Origin: an uncultured Clostridia bacterium | GTDB lineage: Bacteria; Bacillota; Clostridia; Oscillospirales; Ruminococcaceae | Reading direction: 5' to 3' | NCBI GenBank assembly: GCA_947089135.1 | Contig: CAMUJF010000004.1 | Coordinates: 1-64,000 of the forward strand | Length of the DNA stretch: 64,000 nucleotides | In this document: positions 8,381 to 16,382 of the stretch, piece after piece | Layout of the letters: each line of letters starts with the position of its first letter | Numbering within the stretch: the first letter of the stretch is position 1 | Notes under the pieces: generated by a model | The model's input: only the letters and a program-made list of their open reading frames with translations | What the model was told of the DNA's origin: nothing | Databases searched by the model: none | Position numbers and translations under genes: made by a program

Positions 8381-9649
8381 CTAAACTCTTTTTATATCCG
8401 CGCCCAGCAAGGACAGCACGCTTTCTATGTCCTCATAACCTCGGTCGATGTAATGTATATTGGATATTTCGCTGGTACCCTCCGCCGCAAGCGCGGCAGT
8501 AATCAATCCCGCTCCGCCTCTCAGGTCGGGAGCTTCGGTCTTTACGCCGTAAAGCCTGTTCACGCCCTCAATGACAGCTACCTTTCCCTCAACGAGGATA
8601 TCCGCGCCCATTCGGGTGAGTCCCGCTACGTGCTTGTAGCGGCTCTCGAAAATATTTTCCACAAACACCGACGTTCCCTTAGCCTTGCACAGTGAAGCCA
8701 TGACCGGAGCCTGCGCGTCCGTGGGAAATCCGGGGTACACCATGGTGCGTATAGGATTGACCGCTTTTAGAGGACGGTTCGCGCTGAAATATATCTTGTC
8801 GTCCAAAGTATAGACGGAACAGCCCATCTGCTCGAAAACGGGAAGAATGCTTTCAACGTCCCAGGGACGGCAGCCGGTGATTACTGTTTCTCCTCCCGCC
8901 GAAGCAGTACAGGCAAGATATGTGGCGCAGGCTATCCTGTCGGGCATTACGGTATAGTCGCAGCCGTGAAGCTCCTTAACGCCGTTTATGATTATCTTTC
9001 CTCCGCCCGCGCCGCTTATTTTAGCTCCGCATCGGTTAAGGAATTCCGCAAGATCGGCAATTTCCGGCTCGCGTGCCGCGTTGCCTATTACCGTAGTACC
9101 CTCCGCAAGGACAGCCGCCATCATGATATTTTCGGTAGTCCCCACCGAGGGAAATGACAGGGATATCTTCGCTCCCGTAAGACCTTTTTCCGCGCGGCAG
9201 TCAAGAGCGCCGTATTCCTCTTTTATCGTAACGCCCATTTTCCTCAGCGCAGAGATGTGCATATCTATCGGTCTGGGACCAAGGTCGCAGCCGCCCGGAA
9301 GGGTTATCCTGCACCTGCCCGTTCTGCCGAGAATAGCTCCGAGAAAAAATATTGAGGAACGCATTTCCCGCATGAGCTCGTCGGAAATTTCGGGACGGGA
9401 AACGCTTTCGGGTACGATAGTGGCCGTTCCGTCCTCAAAGCCGGCTTTGCAGCCCAAATATGTAAGTATCCTCATTGCGGAATAAACGTCGGCTATCCGC
9501 GGACAGTTCCGCAGTATTATTTTTTCGCCGCTTTTTCCGCACAGTACCGCAGCCGCCATTATGGGCAGCGCAGCGTTTTTTGCTCCCTGAATGCGGATCT
9601 CTCCGTTCAGCTTTTTACCTCCGTTTATAATAAGCTTCTGCAAATACAT
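8381..9649 (-). CDS. murA: UDP-N-acetylglucosamine 1-carboxyvinyltransferase MurA
   Basis: MurA transfers enolpyruvate from PEP to UDP-GlcNAc, the first committed step of peptidoglycan synthesis, in the cytoplasm. The 422-residue protein starts with the GGKKLNGEIRIQGAKNAALP motif and has the catalytic Cys121 in LPGGCDLGPRPID, so it should be fosfomycin-sensitive. The EPSP-synthase double fold is complete to the GYEDIESVL tail. It lies between murG and ftsQ. A second MurA is encoded at 24633-25919, a pairing common in Firmicutes. Confidence 0.96.
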   Translation of the reverse strand: MYLQKLIINGGKKLNGEIRIQGAKNAALPIMAAAVLCGKSGEKIILRNCPRIADVYSAMRILTYLGCKAGFEDGTATIVPESVSRPEISDELMREMRSSIFFLGAILGRTGRCRITLPGGCDLGPRPIDMHISALRKMGVTIKEEYGALDCRAEKGLTGAKISLSFPSVGTTENIMMAAVLAEGTTVIGNAAREPEIADLAEFLNRCGAKISGAGGGKIIINGVKELHGCDYTVMPDRIACATYLACTASAGGETVITGCRPWDVESILPVFEQMGCSVYTLDDKIYFSANRPLKAVNPIRTMVYPGFPTDAQAPVMASLCKAKGTSVFVENIFESRYKHVAGLTRMGADILVEGKVAVIEGVNRLYGVKTEAPDLRGGAGLITAALAAEGTSEISNIHYIDRGYEDIESVLSLLGADIKRV

Positions 9650-9795
9650 ATCGGCAGCTCCCTTACCGCTTTTTGTTTCATATTATGCGGTACCGCCCGA
9701 AGCGGTGAGGGATATTTTTGCCAAAGAAAAGCATTAACGCTGCATTTTTTACTGTTTTTCGGGACATTGCTCCCCGAAAGCTTTGCTTTTAAGCT

Positions 9796-10944
9796 TTATT
9801 TTTCGGGACGGCTTTTGTTAAGCAGTCTGTCAACAACCGCGTATATCCTGTCGGGAGTATCTCCCACATAGGTCTCTGCGGCACGTCTTGCAAGCGCGTC
9901 AAGCCTTTGGGGATTTTCGATAAGCTCGCGAACCTTTTCGATAAGTACTTCATCGGTCAGATTTTTTTCCTCGATAACAACAGCCGCTCCCGCACGTCCG
10001 AGAACCATTGCGTTGTGGTACTGGTGATTCGCGGTAACGTTCGGCGACGGTATCAGAACCGACGCTCTGCCCATTGCCTGAAGCTCCGATATTGTGGACG
10101 CTCCGCTGCGGCAGATGATAAGGTCTGCGGCAGCCGTACATACGTCCATGTTGTGGAAGTACTCCTTTACTATGAGACGCTTGTCGTTTTCATAGTCTAT
10201 GCCAAGCTCTTTAAGCTTTGGAATAAAAGTCTCGTGACCCATTTTTCCGAAGCCGTGAATATGGTTTACCTGAATATTGTTATCCTTTTCCCACTTCATA
10301 AGAGCCGCCGCGCCGTTGTTTACAGCTCCTGCGCCTAAGCTTCCCCCGAAGCTGAAAATGCATAGACTGTCGTCAAGACCCAGCTCCTTTTTTGCTTCCG
10401 CGCGGCTTATTGCTCCTGCGGAAAATCCCGACCTTACGGGAAGTCCCGTTACAGTATACTGAGCGCAGGCGTCAAGGTGAGCCGCAGCCTCCTCCACAGT
10501 GAGCATTACCTCGTCCACCTTTTTTGAAAGCAGACGGTTTGTTATTCCGGGAAAAGCGTTCTGCTCGTGTATAGCCGCGGGAATACCCATTTGCACGGCT
10601 TTTGCCAGAATGGGATAGCTGACATACCCTCCCGTACCGATAACGATATCGGGATTGAAGCTGTCGATTATCTGTTTTGAACGGTGTCCCGAAGCGGTCA
10701 GATAAGCTGCCGCGCGGGCATTCCTCACAAGATTTTTGGGTGTTATTTTGCGCTGAAAGCCGCTTATCTTTATAGGCGCAAACTCATATCCCGCCTTGGG
10801 TATGAGCTTTGCCTCCATGCCGTTGGGAGTACCCGCAAAGAGAAATTCTGCGTCGGGACGGTGTTCGCGGATTATTGAAGCAATGGCAAGAGCGGGATTG
10901 ATATGTCCACCCGTGCCGCCTCCTGCCATAAGAACCTTTAACAT
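9796..10944 (-). CDS. murG: MurG lipid II synthase (GlcNAc transferase)
   Basis: MurG adds GlcNAc from UDP-GlcNAc to lipid I at the inner face of the membrane, making lipid II. The start at 10944 gives 382 residues and places MLKVLMAGGGTGGHINPALA at the N-terminus as in the family; a longer frame to 10989 has no support. GGSLGA and the sugar-nucleotide site CRSGASTISELQAMGRASVLIPSP are present. The gene follows ftsW after 133 nt that hold a duplicated ftsW tail. Confidence 0.95.
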   Translation of the reverse strand: MLKVLMAGGGTGGHINPALAIASIIREHRPDAEFLFAGTPNGMEAKLIPKAGYEFAPIKISGFQRKITPKNLVRNARAAAYLTASGHRSKQIIDSFNPDIVIGTGGYVSYPILAKAVQMGIPAAIHEQNAFPGITNRLLSKKVDEVMLTVEEAAAHLDACAQYTVTGLPVRSGFSAGAISRAEAKKELGLDDSLCIFSFGGSLGAGAVNNGAAALMKWEKDNNIQVNHIHGFGKMGHETFIPKLKELGIDYENDKRLIVKEYFHNMDVCTAAADLIICRSGASTISELQAMGRASVLIPSPNVTANHQYHNAMVLGRAGAAVVIEEKNLTDEVLIEKVRELIENPQRLDALARRAAETYVGDTPDRIYAVVDRLLNKSRPEK

Positions 10945-10990
10945 AATTTTGCCCTCACTCTGTAGGGGACGGTTCTCCCGTCCCCGCATT

Positions 10991-11063
10991 TACGTTTCTG
11001 TTATGGACTGCCTTGAAATTTTGAGAATAATACCCATTTGTACAAGCTGCATGATAAGAGCCG
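10991..11063 (-). pseudogene. Duplicated 3' end of ftsW
   Basis: This 73-nt stretch repeats the end of ftsW (11079-11151) at a distance of 88 nt, with 8 mismatches by eye. In frame it reads LIMQLVQMGIILKISRQSI, then TET and a stop, against QMGIILNISRQSIIET in the true gene. Both copies end in stop codons. It has no start of its own. It could be a local tandem duplication or the last remnant of a second FtsW/SpoVE-type gene collapsed by recombination. Confidence 0.8.
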
Positions 11064-11077
11064 CTTTTCGGCATCTT

Positions 11078-12328
11078 CTACGTTTCTATTATTGACTGTC
11101 TCGAAATGTTGAGTATGATACCCATTTGTACAAGCTGCATAATAAGAGCCGTTCCGCCGTAGCTGAAAAAGGGCAGGGAAACTCCTGTGTTGGGTATGGT
11201 ATTGGTTACAACGGCGATATTCAGAAGAGCCTGCAAGCCTATCTGAACGGTAAGTCCCACCGCAAGCATCATGCCGTATTTGTCGGGAGCCTTCGAGGCG
11301 ATATACATTCCGCGGCAGATAAAGAGCAGGAACAGGATTATTACCATAAGCGCGCCCACAAAGCCAAGCTCCTCGCAGACTACGGCAAAAACAAAGTCGT
11401 TTTTTGCCTGGGGCAGATATAGGAATTTCTGCCTGGAATTTCCCAGTCCCAGACCGAAAAGTCCTCCCGAGCCTATTGCGATAAGACTGTTTTTCGTCTG
11501 CCATGTTGCGTTTGAAGCTTCCGCGCCGAACGGATCCGTCCATGAAAGGATACGCTTTTCAAAGTAGCTGAAATCCTTTACCTCGATCAGTATGAACAAC
11601 GCGACCGCCAGCGCCGCCACGCCTAAAAGCCCAAGCACAATCAGATGTTTTACACGGGAGCCGCCTACGAACATCATTATTATGCCGATAGCACAGATAA
11701 TGATCGTTCCCGACAAGTGAGGCTGTATCATCATCAGCGCGACAACTACGCCTAAAAATCCAAGGAACGGAACTATTCCGTATTTAAAATATTTCATCTT
11801 TGAATAGTTTACCGAGATAAGATATGCAAAGAGCATAATTATAGAAAGCTTCATAAGCTCGGACGGCTGGAACGCGGGGAGTCCCGGAAATTTCACCCAG
11901 CGGTACGAATCATTTTGAGGAAACTTGAACGGCCCGATCTTGCACAGCGATAGAAGTATCACGCACATTCCGTAAAAGCCGTAAGCGATTATAGGCTTCC
12001 TGAACCAGTGGTAATCGAAAAAGGACGCGAAAAACATTCCCACCAGACCTATGCCCGCCATTCCAAGCTGACTGCGGACGTATGCGGTGCCGTCTCCGCC
12101 CTCTTCCTTTATCGCCCATGCATAGCCCGCCGAGAACATCATGATGATGCCCATTACCAGCAGTATCATTACGATGAGCAGGAACGGATAGTCTATAGGT
12201 CCGGTCGCTATTTTTTCCCGGTACCCCGCAGAGGTGCCGCCGGACGTTATTCTTTTTTTCCGCGCGCTGTTTCCGTTTGGCGCGCTTCTTCTTTTGCCGT
12301 TCGGAACGGCGTTCGACGCATTCTGCAC
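11078..12328 (-). CDS. ftsW: FtsW/SpoVE family septal glycosyltransferase
   Basis: This SEDS protein polymerises lipid II glycan strands together with its class B PBP partner. It has 416 residues. A basic, disordered N-terminus of about 40 residues is followed by about ten membrane helices carrying FQPSELMKLSIIM, QPHLSGTIII and NTGVSLPFFSYGGTALIMQL, the family's signature loops. It is placed after mraY in the dcw operon. Its last 73 nt are duplicated just downstream. FtsW and SpoVE cannot be told apart from the sequence. Confidence 0.93.
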   Translation of the reverse strand: MQNASNAVPNGKRRSAPNGNSARKKRITSGGTSAGYREKIATGPIDYPFLLIVMILLVMGIIMMFSAGYAWAIKEEGGDGTAYVRSQLGMAGIGLVGMFFASFFDYHWFRKPIIAYGFYGMCVILLSLCKIGPFKFPQNDSYRWVKFPGLPAFQPSELMKLSIIMLFAYLISVNYSKMKYFKYGIVPFLGFLGVVVALMMIQPHLSGTIIICAIGIIMMFVGGSRVKHLIVLGLLGVAALAVALFILIEVKDFSYFEKRILSWTDPFGAEASNATWQTKNSLIAIGSGGLFGLGLGNSRQKFLYLPQAKNDFVFAVVCEELGFVGALMVIILFLLFICRGMYIASKAPDKYGMMLAVGLTVQIGLQALLNIAVVTNTIPNTGVSLPFFSYGGTALIMQLVQMGIILNISRQSIIET

Positions 12329-12367
12329 CGGTATGCCTCCTTTGGGATAATTTCGTAAGCGTTTAGA

Positions 12368-13381
12368 TCATATGAGATTATAGATCAGATTTGCCGCTAT
12401 ACCCGCGATAAGAGCGGCGGTCGTAAACAGGATAACTATTTTGTATTCGGAGTACCCGCAAAGCTCAAAATGATGATGTACCGGGGACATCTTGAAAAGC
12501 CTTTTGCCCTTTGTGAGCTTGAAGTAGGTCACCTGAACCACCACCGAAAGCGCGTCAAGAACGTACACTATTGCTATCAGCGCAAGCAGCAGGTGCTTGT
12601 GCATGGCAAAGCCCATTGCGCAGACCGCTCCCCCAAGGAACATTGAGCCTGTGTCCCCCATAAAGACCTTTGCGGGGTGCAGGTTCCAGACGAGAAAGCC
12701 AAGGCAGGCTCCCGCAAGAGCCATGGCAAATATGGAATACTCCCACTCGCCCATTGCCGCGCAGAGCATTACAAAAGAAAGTCCCGCTATAACCGTAACC
12801 GAGCCGCAGAGTCCGTCCACACCGTCGGTGAGGTTCACCGCGTTGGTGAGGAAGATAAGGTACAGCACCATTACCGGGTAATAAAAGATACCGAAATCCA
12901 CGTCGCCGAAAAAGGGAAAAGCGATAGCCGTGGAACGGTCTCCCAGCAGCCAAAGCGCGTACAGGAACGCCGCGCTTAAAATGAACTGCATGACCATTTT
13001 CTGCTTTGCTTTAAGACCTAAATTCTGCTTTTTTACCGCTTTTATATAGTCGTCGGTAAAGCCTATGCAGCCGTTCAGAAGCGCAAAGGCAAGTCCTGCA
13101 AGCAGACGGTAAAGTCCCGTATTGTCGGGAACTGCCGTTCCGCCGCTTTGTCTGAAGCGGAATATTGCATACCCTGCAGCAGCAGCGGCAACAGTACCTA
13201 TAATAAACATAAAGCCGCCCATCATGGGAGTGCCCTGCTTGCTTTTGTGCCATGCGGGACCTTTCTCATATATAGTCTGACCGAAATGCAGCTTTTTAAG
13301 CAGCGGAATGAGAAAAATTCCCGTTACCGCCGATACGCCGAAAGCTATCAGCGCAACTACCGTGTTTACCCAGAACGGCAT
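12368..13381 (-). CDS. mraY: MraY phospho-MurNAc-pentapeptide transferase
   Basis: MraY moves phospho-MurNAc-pentapeptide from UDP to undecaprenyl phosphate, making lipid I. The 337-residue polytopic protein has GTPMMGGFMFI, FTDDYIKAVKKQNLGLKAKQK (the Asp pair), NLTDGVDGLCGSV and the C-terminal SPVHHHFELCGYSE motif. All conserved catalytic segments are visible. It sits 68 nt after the murE-murF fusion and 39 nt before ftsW; murD, usual between them, is absent. Confidence 0.96.
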   Translation of the reverse strand: MPFWVNTVVALIAFGVSAVTGIFLIPLLKKLHFGQTIYEKGPAWHKSKQGTPMMGGFMFIIGTVAAAAAGYAIFRFRQSGGTAVPDNTGLYRLLAGLAFALLNGCIGFTDDYIKAVKKQNLGLKAKQKMVMQFILSAAFLYALWLLGDRSTAIAFPFFGDVDFGIFYYPVMVLYLIFLTNAVNLTDGVDGLCGSVTVIAGLSFVMLCAAMGEWEYSIFAMALAGACLGFLVWNLHPAKVFMGDTGSMFLGGAVCAMGFAMHKHLLLALIAIVYVLDALSVVVQVTYFKLTKGKRLFKMSPVHHHFELCGYSEYKIVILFTTAALIAGIAANLIYNLI

Positions 13382-13449
13382 TTAACGCACCACCATAACC
13401 AAAATTTTATTCTGTCAGCAATATTTTGCTAATAGTATACTTTAAGTAA

Positions 13450-16332
13450 TCAGCAATCCTTATAGAAGTCCTCGATAAGCTCCTCCAGATGCATGCCGCG
13501 GCTCGCTTTAAAGAGCACGATATCGTTTGGCTTGAGCTTGTATTTCATAAAGTTCAGCACCGTTTTCGGATCCTCGGAGCTGCCCGCGTGCATTCCCAGC
13601 TCGTCAGCTCTTGCGGCAATGGCGGCGGCGTTTTTGCCGTAGCAGACCATTAAGTCAACGCCCTTGCTGACAACGTACTCGCCAACCTGTCTGTGAAGCT
13701 CCTCGGAGCTTTCGCCCAGTTCAAGCATATCTCCCAGTACCGCGACCCGTCTGCCGCCCTCCTTGGGCTTCATTTCGCAGAGCACGTCTATCGCCGCCTT
13801 TACCGAATCGGGGGAGGCGTTGTAGCAGTCCGCGATTATCATCTGCTCGCCGCGCTTCTGGACGTGCTGTCTCAGGGAATCGGGCTGGAAGCCGCTAAGC
13901 ATTTCCGCGGCGGCAACAGGGTCGCAGCCTGCGTTTATTGCGGTACATATTGCCGCAAGCGCGTTGTAGATATGGTGACGTCCCGGACAGAACAGCGCCA
14001 CGTCGCATATCATCTCTCCGTCATGTCTGACGTTGAAGTACATTCTGTCGGGATATGTGCATATCTCCGTAGCTCTGTAATCGACCTTTTCGTTGTCTAT
14101 TCCGTATGTGATGACCTTACGGTATCCGTCGTATTCCTCTTTAAGAGGGAAAAGCAGGCGGTCGTCGCCGTTTACTATCAGCGGAGCCTTTCTGTCCGCG
14201 CCCTTGAGTATTTCAAGCTTCGCGTCAAGGATACCCTCCTGCGAGCCGAGATTTTCCATATGGGAATATCCTATATTGGTTATCACGCAGATATTGGGCT
14301 TTGAAGCTCTTGAAAGCTTTTCTATTTCTCCGAAGTCGGACATACCCATTTCCAGAACTGCCGCCGAACAGCTTCTGTTCAGCTTGAATATTGTAAAGGG
14401 CAGACCTATCTCGTTGTTGTGGTTTCCCTCTGTCTTATAGACGCTGTGCCCGCAGGACAGAGCAAGGGCTATCATGTCTTTTGTAGAGGTCTTTCCCACG
14501 CTTCCCGTAACGCCCACAACAACGGGGTCGAACCGCATTCTGTGGTGGCGTGCAAGATCCAGCAGAGCCTTGCGGCAGCTTTTTACCACGATACTGGGAA
14601 CGTTCGCGATAGTTCGCTCGGTAATAGCCAGCACCGCGCCCTTGTCAACAGCCTGACGGGCAAAGTCGTGACCGTCGAAGCGTTCGCCTTTAAGGGCTAT
14701 GAAAACGCCGCCCTGAACAATGTCGCGGGTGTCGGAGAAAAACCAGCACATAGGCACGCGCCTCTCAAAATTCCTTACGGAAAAAGGCTTGCCGCCTGTG
14801 ACGTCCATTATCTCGTTAATGGTTATCATGTCGTACATTTCGGGGTCGTATCTTCTGCGGACATAGCTCTGCATTATTTCCTTGACTATCTCACGCTCGT
14901 CGAACCGTACATGAACGTCGTCCTTAAGTATCTGGTAATCCTCGTGCCCCTTGCCCGCAAGGACGATTATGTCGTCCTTTTCCGCAATGGTTATCGCCCT
15001 GCGGATAGCGGCTTTGCGGTCGGTTATCCTCATGTAGGGCTTGGTGTGTTCAAGTCCCGCGACTATATCGTCTATAATTGCTTCGGGATCTTCGTTTCTT
15101 GGATTGTCCGAGGTGACTATGAGCAGGTCGGCGTACTTCTCCGCAGCCTGCGCCATAAGCGGACGCTTTGTCTTGTCCCTGTCCCCGCCGCAGCCGAACA
15201 GGCATATGAGACGTCCAGAACAGTTCTCCTTGATGTTGGGGAGCATATTTTCCAGCGCGTCGGGAGAATGAGCGTAGTCGCAGATAATCATAAAGTCCCT
15301 GCCGGTGGGGATAAACTCGCATCTGCCCTTTACGCCGGGAAAGCCTCCCATAGCGGCGGCTATGGCGTTTATGGGCAGGCTTAGTTTTACGCAGACAGCT
15401 ATAGCCTCGACTGCGTTAAGGACGTTATAGAGTCCCATCATAGGCAGTGAGAACGGGTAATTTTTATTTGACGCGCTTACCCAGAAACGAGTAATGCCGT
15501 TTTCAAACTTTATTTTGTTTCCCGTAAGGTCGGCAGTCTGACCGCTTACAGAGCAGGATATCCTTTCCACTCCTTTGCCTGCAAGCTCCTGGTACAGGCG
15601 CATACCGTAGCGGTCGTCGATATTGATAACGGCTGTCTCGCAGTGCTCGGTGAAAAGCTTTTTCTTAGCTTCGTAGTAGCTTTCCATATCGCCGTGATAA
15701 TCAAGGTGGTCGCGCGTAAGGTTTGTAAATACCGCAAGCCTGAATTTTGCGGGACCTATCCTGTTCTGTGCAAGAGCAAATGAGGATACCTCCATTACCA
15801 CGCAGTCGCAGCCGCTTTTCGCCATATCGTACCAAAGCTTATAAAGCTCGAACACTCGCGGTGTAGTGGGAGTAGAACCGTCGGTCTGAGCCGGTTTTCC
15901 ATTGATGAGACAGCCTGTTGTTCCGATAAAGCCGACACGGTGTCCCTTTGCGGCTAAAACTTCCTTTATCATAGTGGCGAGAGTGGTCTTTCCGTTTGTA
16001 CCAGTAACGCCGATAAGCTTCATTCTGCGCTCAGGGTGGTTGAACCATACCGCGCAGAGGTGTCCGTAAAATTCGCGGGTATCGGAGACCACTATCTGGT
16101 TGTCAAGTCCCAGATCGTATTCGGCGACAACGCACAGAGCGCCCTTTTCCAGAGCCTGTTCCGCAAAGTCGTGACCGTCGAAACGCGTTCCTCTGATACA
16201 TACGAAAATATATCCCGCTGCGACCTCTTCGGTATTGTCGGTAATTCCCTCGACAGCCGCCCGTTTGTCTGAAACAGTGATGTCAGCCGGCATGGCTTTT
16301 CTCGCTTCTTCAATAAGCTCGTCAAGTCTCAT
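13450..16332 (-). CDS. murE-murF: MurE-MurF fusion, mDAP and D-Ala-D-Ala ligase
   Basis: One 960-residue chain joins two Mur ligases. Residues 1-490 are MurE: ATP loop GTNGKTT at 111-117, lysine region MEVSSFAL, and DNPR at 409-412, the motif of meso-diaminopimelate-adding MurE. Residues about 500-960 are MurF: GSVGKTS at 610-616, EGNHNNEIGLP, and CYNASPDSVKAA. The fusion would add mDAP then D-Ala-D-Ala to UDP-MurNAc-dipeptide. No stop or frameshift separates the halves, and both keep their own N-terminal UDP-binding domain. Such fusions occur in some Clostridia and other lineages. Confidence 0.95.
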   Translation of the reverse strand: MRLDELIEEARKAMPADITVSDKRAAVEGITDNTEEVAAGYIFVCIRGTRFDGHDFAEQALEKGALCVVAEYDLGLDNQIVVSDTREFYGHLCAVWFNHPERRMKLIGVTGTNGKTTLATMIKEVLAAKGHRVGFIGTTGCLINGKPAQTDGSTPTTPRVFELYKLWYDMAKSGCDCVVMEVSSFALAQNRIGPAKFRLAVFTNLTRDHLDYHGDMESYYEAKKKLFTEHCETAVINIDDRYGMRLYQELAGKGVERISCSVSGQTADLTGNKIKFENGITRFWVSASNKNYPFSLPMMGLYNVLNAVEAIAVCVKLSLPINAIAAAMGGFPGVKGRCEFIPTGRDFMIICDYAHSPDALENMLPNIKENCSGRLICLFGCGGDRDKTKRPLMAQAAEKYADLLIVTSDNPRNEDPEAIIDDIVAGLEHTKPYMRITDRKAAIRRAITIAEKDDIIVLAGKGHEDYQILKDDVHVRFDEREIVKEIMQSYVRRRYDPEMYDMITINEIMDVTGGKPFSVRNFERRVPMCWFFSDTRDIVQGGVFIALKGERFDGHDFARQAVDKGAVLAITERTIANVPSIVVKSCRKALLDLARHHRMRFDPVVVGVTGSVGKTSTKDMIALALSCGHSVYKTEGNHNNEIGLPFTIFKLNRSCSAAVLEMGMSDFGEIEKLSRASKPNICVITNIGYSHMENLGSQEGILDAKLEILKGADRKAPLIVNGDDRLLFPLKEEYDGYRKVITYGIDNEKVDYRATEICTYPDRMYFNVRHDGEMICDVALFCPGRHHIYNALAAICTAINAGCDPVAAAEMLSGFQPDSLRQHVQKRGEQMIIADCYNASPDSVKAAIDVLCEMKPKEGGRRVAVLGDMLELGESSEELHRQVGEYVVSKGVDLMVCYGKNAAAIAARADELGMHAGSSEDPKTVLNFMKYKLKPNDIVLFKASRGMHLEELIEDFYKDC

Positions 16333-16382
16333 TCAAATCATCCTCTTTCTGTATGTATCCTTATCCGGACATGGACAGCACG

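Noticed and set aside
14419..15384. 321-codon plus-strand frame over murE-murF
   Set aside because: Antisense to a clear Mur ligase fusion.
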